Shown: positions 10,358 through 17,845 of the stretch, piece after piece | Numbering within the stretch: position 1 is the first letter of the stretch | Layout: each line of letters starts with the position of its first letter | Source of the DNA: Mycobacterium sp. | GTDB lineage: Bacteria > Actinomycetota > Actinomycetes > Mycobacteriales > Mycobacteriaceae | Length of the DNA: 64,000 bases | Direction: 5' to 3' | Assembly: GCF_029961025.1 (NCBI RefSeq) | Contig: NZ_JASBVP010000007.1 | Location: 310,001-374,000 of the forward strand | The notes under the pieces: model-generated | Seen by the model: the letters and a program-made list of their open reading frames with translations, nothing else | The model's database searches: none | What the model was told of the DNA's origin: nothing | Made by a program: the position numbers and the translations under genes

Positions 10358-11533
10358 CGTGGCCTCCGGGGTGGTGAGGAACTCGCCGTTGTGTTGGCCC
10401 GCGGCGGGAGGCGGGTCGGTCACCGCCGCGGTGAACGTGGTGTAGCGCGCGGGGGTGCGAATCACGGTAACCGCTTCCTGGCCACCGCCAACTTTCAGGG
10501 CCAGCTTGTTTTCCGCAAACAGCGGGGTGGCGACGACCTGTTTCCAGGTGTAGGGCAGGCACGCCATTATCCCGTTGCGGCACAGCAAGTCAACCCATTC
10601 GGAAGCGGTCCTGGTGAGTAGTGTCGCCTCCAATTCGTCGGTCAACTCGGCGTAGTGGATCGCTCGCGATCGCTGATCGGCGAACCGCGCGTCGTCGAGA
10701 AGGTCGCAGCGGCCGAGGACCCGGCACAGCAGCACCCAATGTTTGGGCACGTAGGCGCTGATGACGACATACCCGTCTGCGGCGCGAAAGGCACCTGAAG
10801 GTTGCGCCGCAAACCCCACCGTCTTGCGGCCCGCGGCGCGCGACACCGGTTGATCGCCGGGCGGGTTCAGATGCACCGTCAACTGGCTGGCTTGCAGTCC
10901 CACCGCCACGTCATACATTGCGACGCTGATGACGTCGGCCACGCCGTGGCGTTCCCGGTTGAGCAGGGCGGCCAGCACCGCCTGGGCCAACACGTGACCG
11001 CTGGCATTGTCGACGAGCTGAAACGGGATGAGTTGCGGTCGGCCGTCCGGGGTGCGCATCCCGGAGGTCATGCCGGCTTCGGCCGCCACCGTCAAGTCGA
11101 TGCCCGGCCGGCTGCCGTGCGGGCCGTTACCGCCGTAGGCCGAGAGCCGCGCATAAATCAGTTTGGGGTTGCGTGCCTGCACGTCGGCGGGGCCCAAGCC
11201 GAGCTTTTCCATCACCCCGGGGCGGAACGCCTCAAGGATCACGTCCGCGGTGTCGGCGAGCCGCAGGATCTGCTGCTTGGCTTCTTCGGCGCCAAGATCG
11301 ACCATCACCGATTTCTTGCCGCGATTATTGGGAAGAAAATACGCGGGCAGCGACGGGCGCCCGGGAAGGACCGAGGTGAGGTGGCGGGCGGCCTCCCCGC
11401 CGGGCGCCTCGATCTTGATGACCTCGGCGCCCAGGTCGGCAAGTACCTGTCCGGCCAGCGGCCCGGCCACGTTCTGGGTGAAATCCAACACCCGAAACCC
11501 CTGAAGAGGCTTGGGGCCATCGCCGTCGGGCAT
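10346..11533 (-). CDS. Family III CoA-transferase (CaiB/BaiF type)
   Basis: A 395-residue family III CoA-transferase, related to carnitine, bile-acid and formyl-CoA transferases, corresponding to Rv3272. The N-terminus FRVLDFTQNVAGPLAGQVL and the segment EVIKIEAPGGEA are typical. The active-site Asp is expected in the RPGIDLTVAAEAGM segment near residue 135. ATG 11533 is used, since the 52 extra residues in the track have no family support. A 14-bp gap separates it from the upstream methyltransferase gene, suggesting cotranscription. The substrate is unknown. Confidence 0.88.
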   Translation of the reverse strand: MPDGDGPKPLQGFRVLDFTQNVAGPLAGQVLADLGAEVIKIEAPGGEAARHLTSVLPGRPSLPAYFLPNNRGKKSVMVDLGAEEAKQQILRLADTADVILEAFRPGVMEKLGLGPADVQARNPKLIYARLSAYGGNGPHGSRPGIDLTVAAEAGMTSGMRTPDGRPQLIPFQLVDNASGHVLAQAVLAALLNRERHGVADVISVAMYDVAVGLQASQLTVHLNPPGDQPVSRAAGRKTVGFAAQPSGAFRAADGYVVISAYVPKHWVLLCRVLGRCDLLDDARFADQRSRAIHYAELTDELEATLLTRTASEWVDLLCRNGIMACLPYTWKQVVATPLFAENKLALKVGGGQEAVTVIRTPARYTTFTAAVTDPPPAAGQHNGEFLTTPEATSAQ

Positions 11534-11547
11534 CTGCGGCCCTTTCC

Positions 11548-12480
11548 CTAGCGCGCGCCGTCCTTGGTGTGCAGTACCGCGGTGCAGTAGTAGTTGTCGG
11601 CGTAGTACGCCCCACCGTCTTGGGTTTGCGGCACCGGTAATCCGTTGTCGGCCAACAGTTGGCCCTGCGATATGCGCACCGTGCTCCAATGGTGGCCCGC
11701 CAGGTAGCTCACCACATCGTTACGTTCCCCGGAAAACCACAGGTCGTCGAGTTCCACGTCGAGACCGTGCTCGTACCACTTCCGGGTGGCCGCCCGCAGG
11801 ATTTGCTGGTTGCCAGGGGAATTCCCGAAGACCTCGGCAACCAGCCGGCTGCCGGCGGCGCTGAGTTCGGTGATGTTGTCCAGCAAGCGGTCCTGGGCTT
11901 CGGGAGGCAGGAACGCCAGCAGGCCTTCGACGACCCACGCGGTGGGCCGCGTCGTGTCGAACCCGGCCTCGCGCAGCGCCGTCGGCCAATCGTGGCGCAG
12001 ATCGATCGGTACCGTCCGCAGGTCGACGGTCGGCTCGGCGCCGAGTTCGGCGAGCGCGGCGGTCTTGAACTCGATCACCCGCGGTTGGTCGATCTCGAAC
12101 AGCGTCATGCCGTCCGGCCAGGGGAGTCGATAGCCGCGGGTGTCCAGACCCGAAGCCACGATCACCGCCTGGCGGATTCCGGCCGCGACGGCGTCCGACA
12201 GGAACGTGTCGATGAAACGGGTGCGCGCGGCCAGCACGTCGGTCATCCGCTGCATCCCCCACGGCAAGTCGGGAATGTCAACGTCGACCGACTCGAGTTC
12301 GCCGGTGGCCCACCGGGTGAAAAAGTCGATGCCGACCGCCCGGACCAGGGGCTCGGCAAACCGGTCTTCGATGAGCGGATGCTCAGCTCGGGTGGCGCGG
12401 GCCCGGCCCGCGGCCACCATCGTCGCGGTGGCCCCCACGCTGGTTGCCAAATCCCAGGTGTCGTTTTCGGTGCGTACCAT
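11548..12480 (-). CDS. SAM-dependent methyltransferase, mycobacterial TIGR00027 type
   Basis: A 310-residue putative O-methyltransferase of the leucine-carboxyl-methyltransferase-like family that is expanded in mycobacteria. The N-terminal signature [13 protein letters not shown] and [13 protein letters not shown], the SAM-binding loop [14 protein letters not shown] near residue 108 and FEIDQP near 130 are all present. Its methyl acceptor is unknown. It is upstream of the CoA-transferase gene and divergent from the first acyl-CoA ligase gene, with about 150 bp between the starts. Confidence 0.88.
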   Translation of the reverse strand: MVRTENDTWDLATSVGATATMVAAGRARATRAEHPLIEDRFAEPLVRAVGIDFFTRWATGELESVDVDIPDLPWGMQRMTDVLAARTRFIDTFLSDAVAAGIRQAVIVASGLDTRGYRLPWPDGMTLFEIDQPRVIEFKTAALAELGAEPTVDLRTVPIDLRHDWPTALREAGFDTTRPTAWVVEGLLAFLPPEAQDRLLDNITELSAAGSRLVAEVFGNSPGNQQILRAATRKWYEHGLDVELDDLWFSGERNDVVSYLAGHHWSTVRISQGQLLADNGLPVPQTQDGGAYYADNYYCTAVLHTKDGAR

Positions 12481-12630
12481 CGCCGCCAGTGTAACGGCAG
12501 ACGCGGCGCAATCGCCCGCGGCGAATGCGCGCCCGATCGAGAGACCCCCGTCAGCCGACCGTTCGCCGGGGAAGCGCCACCGGCGATTGCGGATTCGGCG
12601 ATTATGGATTCAGACGGAGAAGGAGCGCCG

Positions 12631-14523
12631 GTGACCGACTTGGACCTGCGGAAAAATCTCGTGACGCGCGTCAACGTGGGCGACATGCTGACCCGTACCG
12701 CTTGGCGACTGCCTGGGAAAGAGGCCGTGATCGACGGCCCGCGCCGGCTGACCTATGGCGAGCTGAACGCCGCCGTGAATCGGCTGGCCAACGCGCTGCT
12801 GACCGCGGGTTACCACCGCGGCGATGTGCTCGCCCTGGCGTGTGGTAACAGCGTCGAGTTCTTGCTCACCTATTACGCGTGTGCCAAAACCGGTGTGGTG
12901 TGTGTGCCGATCAATCTCGCGTGGGGACCGTCCGAGACGGCCTACGTGCTGGGGCACTGCGGCGCCAAAGGAATACTTGTGGAAAGCCAATTGGCCGAGC
13001 TCGTCGGTGCGGCGCTCGACCGCCTCGAACATCGCACGGTGACCGATGTGATCGTCGCACCCGGTACCGGCAGGCAATGGGGATCCACCGGTTCGTGCCA
13101 CTGGCGGGCACTGGGCGAGTTCGTCGGCGACGCCACCGACGCCGAGCCGGAATGCTTCGTCGCCGACCGGGACCCCATCACCTACCTCTACACCAGCGGC
13201 ACGACGTCGGCCCCCAAGGGGGTGGTGAGCAGCCACCTCGCGGTCTACCTGGAGTCGCTCACGGCCCCTTTGGTGTTGGGTCTTGGTGCCCAGGACCGCG
13301 CGGCGGTGATGATGCCGCTGTTTCACACCGCTCAACTCAACGGGTTCACCACCGCTTTGATCTACGTCGGTGGCACCGCGGTGTTGATGCGGGCGTTCGA
13401 CCCGGCCGCGCTGTTGGCGACCATCGAGGCCGAGCGCCTCACGCAGATCTTCGGGCTGCCGATGATGTACCGCGCGATGATGGATCACCCCGATATCACC
13501 GCACGCGACCTGTCGAGCCTGCGCCTGGCGCTGTATGCGATGGCACCGATGCCCGACACCGACCTGCGCAGGGCCATGGAGGTTTTCGGCTGCCGGTTCG
13601 CGCTCGGTTTCGGCCAGACCGAGATGAACCCGCTGACCACCGTCTTTCCGCCCGAGTATCAGCTGTCGCACGCGGGCTCCGTCGGCCTGCCGGTTCCCAA
13701 TGTTCAGGTGGGGATCATGGACGATGCCGGCCGGCTGCTGCCCGGCGGCCAGCCCGGCGAGATCGTCTACCGTGGCCCGCACGCGATGGAGGGCTACCTG
13801 CGCGACCCGGAGGCCACCGCCGAGGCATTCGCGCATGGCTGGTTTCATTCCGGCGACATCGGCCGCTTCGATGCCGACGGGCTGCTGTGGTTCACCGACC
13901 GCAAGAAGGACGTGATCAAGACCGGGGGTGAGAACGTGGCCTCCATTGAAGTCGAGAAGGCGCTCTATGAGGCAGAGCCCCGGATCCAGGAGGTGGTCGT
14001 GGTGGGAGTGCCGCATGAACGCTGGACCGAGGCCATCGTGGCGATCGTCACCCCCAAGCCGGACACCCGGCTCACCGAGGAGGACGTGCTGGCTGCGGCC
14101 CGCCACCGACTGTCGGGGTTCAAGGTGCCCAAGGCGGTGATCTTCACCGACAAGATGCCCCGCACCGCGACGGGCAAGGTGCAAAAGAACCTGCTACGGG
14201 AGCAGTACCAAGACTTTTTCTTTCCAGGACTAAACGGAGGGGGAGGTCGGTGTCCACTGCGCCGGTCGCGGTCCCGGCGCCCGGGGACGTGTCGACCGAC
14301 GTGGCGTGGATCGGTTCCCGGCTGTTTCACGGGTCGGGCGGTGGTGCCATCTCGCGAAAACTGCGGTGCGCGTAGACGATCGGTGAGGCCTCACCCAGAC
14401 GAACGTGCCGCACCAAGCCGAGCAGGATGGTGTGGTCGCCGGCTTCAATCCGCTGTGCGGTCTCGCAGTCGACGGTGGCCACCGCGTCAACGAGCGCCGG
14501 ACAGCCCAGGGCGGTGTCGGTGA
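12631..14523 (+). CDS. Acyl-CoA synthetase (FadD type) with aberrant C-terminal read-through
   Basis: An AMP-forming acyl-CoA ligase. Visible are the P-loop YLYTSGTTSAPKG near residue 180, LGFGQTEMNP near 330, the hinge region WFTDRKKDVIKTGGENV and the C-terminal PRTATGKVQK with catalytic lysine. GTG 12631 follows AAGGAG by five bases. The family normally ends soon after the TGK motif. Here the frame continues about 95 residues past FFFPGLNGGG as low-complexity Arg-rich sequence overlapping a minus-strand gene. A TAA lies in the +1 frame at 14231, just after a run of five T's, so a one-base slip may have removed the natural stop. Conserved domains are intact, so it may still be active. Confidence 0.82.
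   Translation: MTDLDLRKNLVTRVNVGDMLTRTAWRLPGKEAVIDGPRRLTYGELNAAVNRLANALLTAGYHRGDVLALACGNSVEFLLTYYACAKTGVVCVPINLAWGPSETAYVLGHCGAKGILVESQLAELVGAALDRLEHRTVTDVIVAPGTGRQWGSTGSCHWRALGEFVGDATDAEPECFVADRDPITYLYTSGTTSAPKGVVSSHLAVYLESLTAPLVLGLGAQDRAAVMMPLFHTAQLNGFTTALIYVGGTAVLMRAFDPAALLATIEAERLTQIFGLPMMYRAMMDHPDITARDLSSLRLALYAMAPMPDTDLRRAMEVFGCRFALGFGQTEMNPLTTVFPPEYQLSHAGSVGLPVPNVQVGIMDDAGRLLPGGQPGEIVYRGPHAMEGYLRDPEATAEAFAHGWFHSGDIGRFDADGLLWFTDRKKDVIKTGGENVASIEVEKALYEAEPRIQEVVVVGVPHERWTEAIVAIVTPKPDTRLTEEDVLAAARHRLSGFKVPKAVIFTDKMPRTATGKVQKNLLREQYQDFFFPGLNGGGGRCPLRRSRSRRPGTCRPTWRGSVPGCFTGRAVVPSRENCGARRRSVRPHPDERAAPSRAGWCGRRLQSAVRSRSRRWPPRQRAPDSPGRCR
14250..14375 (+). pseudogene. Truncated ORF (41 codons) at edge of flavin monooxygenase operon
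   Basis: GTG 14250 is preceded by a strong AGGGGGAGG ribosome site and opens VSTAPVAVPAPGDVSTD then VAWIGSRLF before ending at a TAG after 41 codons. The position and ribosome site are those expected of the second gene in an operon with the upstream acyl-CoA ligase. The frame runs into the 3' end of the convergent flavin reductase gene, so the rest appears to have been lost at a recombination junction around 14330-14345. The original product is not recognised, and it could also be a genuine small ORF. Confidence 0.45.
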
Positions 14524-14833
14524 ATGATGCGCCCGCAAACTTGTCGGCGCCCTTGCAGGCGAATCTGCGCGCCAGGGCGCGGTGCTGTACGCCGAGAATG
14601 TTGACCGCGAACGCTCGCGTTGCCAGGAAGGCCGGGTGACAGTCGGCGGTGCGATCCAGACACGTCAGGACCAGCGGTGGAGCCACGGACACCGCGGTGA
14701 ATGCGGTGGCGGTGAAGCCCCGTGGGCGGCCGTCGGCAGCCAAGGTGGTGACCAGGGTCACCCCGCTGGGAAAGCGGCTCATCGCCTCGCGGAACAGCGC
14801 TTGGGTCACTGCGGTGTCTTGGCCGACGGTCAT
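14327..14833 (-). CDS. Flavin reductase (HpaC/HsaB-like FMN-binding)
   Basis: A 168-residue flavin reductase-domain protein that uses NAD(P)H to supply reduced flavin to a partner monooxygenase. The family pattern SRFPSGVTLVTT near residue 20, GFTATAFTAVSVAPPLVL and FAVNILGVQH are clear. The start overlaps the stop of the 75-residue ORF (ATGA), and the gene is last in an operon with a luciferase-type oxygenase, so it is the obvious reductase component. The final residues APPPDP are unlike the family and may derive from the junction with the truncated plus-strand ORF. Confidence 0.88.
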   Translation of the reverse strand: MTVGQDTAVTQALFREAMSRFPSGVTLVTTLAADGRPRGFTATAFTAVSVAPPLVLTCLDRTADCHPAFLATRAFAVNILGVQHRALARRFACKGADKFAGASFTDTALGCPALVDAVATVDCETAQRIEAGDHTILLGLVRHVRLGEASPIVYAHRSFREMAPPPDP

Positions 14834-15057
14834 CGTGGCGCCCGGTAGACGTCGTCGGGCAGATCCTCGGGCAGATCGAGGAGAGGACCGAGCTTATCCC
14901 GCTTGCTGCGCAGGTAGCGAAGGTTATCTGCGGTGACGCCGCAGCGCGGCGCTACCCTGTCGAGGCCGTAACCGGGCGGACCGGGCGGACCGGTGTACTT
15001 CGCGGGAGTGAGCGGCATGTCACGGTGCTCGGCAAATCGCTGCAGGATCCGAGACAT
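14830..15057 (-). CDS. Small protein of unknown function (75 aa) in flavin monooxygenase operon
   Basis: I do not recognise this protein. It is basic at the N-terminus (MSRILQRFAEHRDM), Pro/Gly-rich in the middle (YTGPPGPPGYGLDR) and ends in an acidic helix-like segment (LLDLPEDLPDDVYRAPR). There is no signal peptide, membrane segment or cysteine pair. It lies six bases after the hydrolase gene stop and overlaps the flavin reductase start by four bases, so it is almost certainly translated. Tight coupling to the reductase suggests a small partner in that reaction, but this is inference only. Confidence 0.7.
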   Translation of the reverse strand: MSRILQRFAEHRDMPLTPAKYTGPPGPPGYGLDRVAPRCGVTADNLRYLRSKRDKLGPLLDLPEDLPDDVYRAPR

Positions 15058-15063
15058 CGTCGG

Positions 15064-15852
15064 TTACTCGAAGCAGTGGGGGGCGTGGCCGAATTCCGCC
15101 CAGTCTTGCGGATCGTGGGTGATCCACACCGTGGCGTCGGCGCTGTCGCGCAACAATTGCAGCCGCCGGATGGAGCGCAGCGACTGCTCGGTGTTCGCGT
15201 CGTAGGGCATCGGCACCACGGCTTCGAGGGCCTCACGCAGATGCACCGTGTCGCCGGTGAGGATGAAATTGCGACTGGGCAGGCGCACCAGCAGGCTCAG
15301 CTCCCCGGGGGTGTGGCCGGGCGTGAACAGGATCACGACGCTGCCGTCACCGAACACGTCGTGGTCTACCCCCGGGATCTCCCGCCACCGGAACCGCCGG
15401 GCGGCGTCGATGTCCGCTTGCCGGAAGAACGCCGCGCCTGCGGGGTCGGGCCAGTACGCGTAGCGGATATCTCCCTGCCCGACGAAGAACTCGGCCTGCG
15501 GGAACAGATACAAACCGCCGCTGTGATCGAAGTGGGTGTGCGAGACGATCACGTATTTGACATCCGACGTCGCATAACCCAGCGCCTGCAGCTGACGGTC
15601 GATCGCCTGCTCGGGACTGAAGCGCAACCCGAGCAGCCCGGCGAGTTCCCCGTAGACGCCTTCGGGGTCGGTCGCCGCCGCCGGGACCAGGCCGGTGTCG
15701 AACAGCACCAGCCCTTTGGGGTGCTCGATGAGGTAGGCGGGCATGGGGATGGTGCACTCGCCGGAGGCGCCGACCATGAGAATCGACTTATCGAGGGTGA
15801 ACGTCGGCGAATCCAGCGCCCACAGGCGCTTTGCCGTGCCGAACGCGGTCAT
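15064..15852 (-). CDS. Metallo-beta-lactamase-fold hydrolase, N-acyl homoserine lactonase-like
   Basis: A 262-residue metallo-hydrolase resembling AttM/AiiB-type lactonases. The metal site SHTHFDHSGG is near residue 102; later ligands appear in FTPGHTPGELSLLV and TGDTVHLREA. Such enzymes open lactone or thioester bonds. ATG 15852 is preferred because the longer track start at 15900 would overlap the oxygenase gene by 32 bases. Its place between a flavin monooxygenase and its reductase suggests it opens a lactone or ester formed in that pathway rather than serving quorum quenching, but the substrate is not visible. Confidence 0.85.
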   Translation of the reverse strand: MTAFGTAKRLWALDSPTFTLDKSILMVGASGECTIPMPAYLIEHPKGLVLFDTGLVPAAATDPEGVYGELAGLLGLRFSPEQAIDRQLQALGYATSDVKYVIVSHTHFDHSGGLYLFPQAEFFVGQGDIRYAYWPDPAGAAFFRQADIDAARRFRWREIPGVDHDVFGDGSVVILFTPGHTPGELSLLVRLPSRNFILTGDTVHLREALEAVVPMPYDANTEQSLRSIRRLQLLRDSADATVWITHDPQDWAEFGHAPHCFE

Positions 15853-15868
15853 TGGCGGGGCATCGTCG

Positions 15869-17266
15869 TCAGGTCCCGGCCACCGCCGGCACGGCGACAT
15901 CCAGGTTCACCGAGCTGTCTTGGCGCGCCGGGCTGCCGCCGCATTCCTTGCGCAGCACCGGCATGATCTCCTCGGCGAAGTACTGCATCTGCGCCTCGAT
16001 CTCCTCGCCGGCGAAGCCCCCGAGCTCAAACCAGGCGTTGAACATGAAGTCCTCATAGCCGCACTGGTCTTTGACCTTCATGATGGTGTCGATCACGTAG
16101 TCCTTGGAGCCGTGGATGGCGACCTCCTTTTGGCGCAGCAGGTCCGCGGTGACCTTCATGTTCAGGTCGTACATGGGCTCGTCGGCCTCGGCCAGCACTG
16201 CGGCGAACCCGAACGGCCCGTAGTAATCCCACTGCAGCTCCATTCCGCGTGCGGCGCGATCCAGATCGCCCAGCCCCTTGTCGACCACATGGATGTAGCG
16301 GCAGGTCACCACGCCGCGGCGCTTCTCGGCATCCCAGCCGTGTTTGAACTGCCCGCGGCCCTGGCGGTCCGGCCATCCCGCTTTCTCCGCAGCGTCGTAG
16401 TACAACTCGATGTTCTTACGCAGCCGCGAGTTCGGTTCGACAATGAAGTAGCCATTGATGCCGTGCTCGGCTGCCCACTTGATGGAGCGGGAGCTGGTCA
16501 GCGGCTCCCAGATCTGGGGGTAGGGCTTCTGCAGCGGCTGCGGGTAGACGGGAAACTCCAGCAGCTTGGTGGTGGTCGCCTGGACCGGGTTGCCGCCCGA
16601 GTACATGTCCGGCGGCCCCAGCTTGAGCACCTGCTCCAACGACCGGCCCACGCCCGGACGGCTGAAATAGGCGATCGTCTGCTTGTGATTCCACTTGGTG
16701 TAGGACGGCGGCAGCGACAGGAATTCGCCGTGGTGGCTGAAGGAGTCCTGGGTCCAGGCCTTGATGATGGTCTCGTAGGCCTCTTCGTAGTAGGCGCGGT
16801 TGCGTTCCTGGTCCTGGATGGTCGACCCATAGGTCCATCCGAAGGTTTCGTTCTCCCGCGGCTGATAGCCGCGGCCGATGCCGAACTCCAGGCGCCCCCC
16901 GCTGATCACGTCGAGCATCGCGGCTTGCTCGGCGATCCGCACCGGGTGCCACCAGGTGATGATGTTCGCCGCTTGTGCCAGCCGGATCCGCTTGGTCCGA
17001 GACGCGATCGCCGCCTCGCTGAGCAGCGGATTCGGCGACAGTTCCGCGCCTTCGGGCTGGAAGTGGTGCTCGGTTTGAAACCAGTAGTCATAGCCGAGCT
17101 GGTCGGCGAGAATGCCTTGCCGCACCTGGTTGACGATGGTTCGCTGGGCGGCGGCATGGGTCTCGGCCAGCGTGCCGTCGTTGACGGTGACCGACACCCC
17201 GTCCACGTCCACCGCGACCCCGGGCAGGTCGGATGCACCGTTGTGGAAGACCCCGATCTCGATCAT
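15869..17266 (-). CDS. Luciferase-like (LLM class) flavin-dependent monooxygenase
   Basis: A 465-residue LLM-family TIM-barrel oxidoreductase. Typical segments are QLGYDYWFQTEHHFQPEG near residue 57, SRTKRIRLAQAANI, HPVRIAEQAAMLDVISGGR and FGIGRGYQPRE near 130. It is longer than most LLM proteins because of insertions in the middle. It starts at ATG 17266 after AAGGAG. A flavin reductase is encoded three genes downstream on the same transcript, so it probably works as the oxygenase of a two-component FMN-dependent system. Substrate unknown; flanking acyl-CoA ligases point to a hydrophobic or carboxylate-yielding compound. Confidence 0.9.
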   Translation of the reverse strand: MIEIGVFHNGASDLPGVAVDVDGVSVTVNDGTLAETHAAAQRTIVNQVRQGILADQLGYDYWFQTEHHFQPEGAELSPNPLLSEAAIASRTKRIRLAQAANIITWWHPVRIAEQAAMLDVISGGRLEFGIGRGYQPRENETFGWTYGSTIQDQERNRAYYEEAYETIIKAWTQDSFSHHGEFLSLPPSYTKWNHKQTIAYFSRPGVGRSLEQVLKLGPPDMYSGGNPVQATTTKLLEFPVYPQPLQKPYPQIWEPLTSSRSIKWAAEHGINGYFIVEPNSRLRKNIELYYDAAEKAGWPDRQGRGQFKHGWDAEKRRGVVTCRYIHVVDKGLGDLDRAARGMELQWDYYGPFGFAAVLAEADEPMYDLNMKVTADLLRQKEVAIHGSKDYVIDTIMKVKDQCGYEDFMFNAWFELGGFAGEEIEAQMQYFAEEIMPVLRKECGGSPARQDSSVNLDVAVPAVAGT

Positions 17267-17344
17267 CTCGCTCCTTATCGTTGTGGGTCTCGGCCGCGCC
17301 GGACCGCGTCAGCGTTAGCTTGCTCCCGGTATCGGCTGATGATG

Positions 17345-17361
17345 CGTCCCGAAACGGGACA
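17345..17361. promoter_or_regulatory. Candidate operator 1 for AcoR-like regulator, upstream of LLM monooxygenase operon
   Basis: The sequence CGTCCCGAAACGGGACA contains a perfect 6-bp inverted repeat, GTCCCG / CGGGAC, around AAA. It lies about 80 bp before the monooxygenase start in the only long gap of the operon. It matches the site at 22386 at 16 of 17 positions and the site at 19632 at 13 of 17. All three lie in front of genes of the same block, which suggests a common regulator, most simply the adjacent AcoR-like protein. Confidence 0.6.
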
Positions 17362-17401
17362 CCGAGAGAAACGGCGGCCGCCGAAGCGGGTCGGGTTACG
17401 T

Positions 17402-17845
17402 TCAGTCATCGCGGCCTTGCCCGGGGGGTCGGTGCGCGGGGTGGGCGTGCGGGTGGCCGGGGTGCGGCGGGCGGCCATGTCCGTGGTCATGGCGTACCGG
17501 CTCACCGGCCGCAGCCCCGTGCTCGCGCAGCGTTTGCTCCTGGCGCTGCAGTTCGCGTTCCAGTCGCCGGTTGTCGCGGCGGGCGCGGGCCACCCAGGCG
17601 CGCGCCGCCGGGGGCGTCAGGTGGCACAACCCGGGCACGTCGGGATACTCACGGCAGGACGGCGCCCGGTCACCGGAACCGTCCGCCGCGGGCGGCCGGG
17701 CGACACCGCCGAGGCTCACCGGGCGGTAGCACCGCCGCGCCGGAGCGCCGCAGGCCGGGCAGGGCATCACGCTCGGCGGTGGTGTCGCGACGAGCCGCTC
17801 CACCCGGCCGGAGCAGGTCGTGCAGCGGTAGTCCACCAGGATCAC
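17402..17845 (-). CDS. FmdB-type zinc-ribbon protein with His-rich C-terminus
   Basis: A 147-residue protein beginning VILVDYRCTTCSGRVERLV and PCPACGAPARRCYRP, a four-cysteine zinc ribbon of the FmdB/CxxC-SSSS type found in putative regulatory proteins. The middle includes a coiled-coil-like Arg/Gln/Glu stretch (RRLERELQRQEQTLREH). The C-terminus is strikingly rich in histidine (HDHGHGRPPHPGHPHAHP), suggesting metal binding. GTG 17845 overlaps the ligase stop codon (GTGA). Its function is unknown; small FmdB-like proteins commonly accompany monooxygenase and acyl-CoA ligase genes in actinobacteria. Confidence 0.82.
   Translation of the reverse strand: MILVDYRCTTCSGRVERLVATPPPSVMPCPACGAPARRCYRPVSLGGVARPPAADGSGDRAPSCREYPDVPGLCHLTPPAARAWVARARRDNRRLERELQRQEQTLREHGAAAGEPVRHDHGHGRPPHPGHPHAHPAHRPPGQGRDD

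Noticed and set aside
12610-14184. 524-codon minus-strand ORF opposite the FadD gene
   Set aside because: Antisense to the conserved ligase domains; rich in His/Arg/Gly with no family signature.
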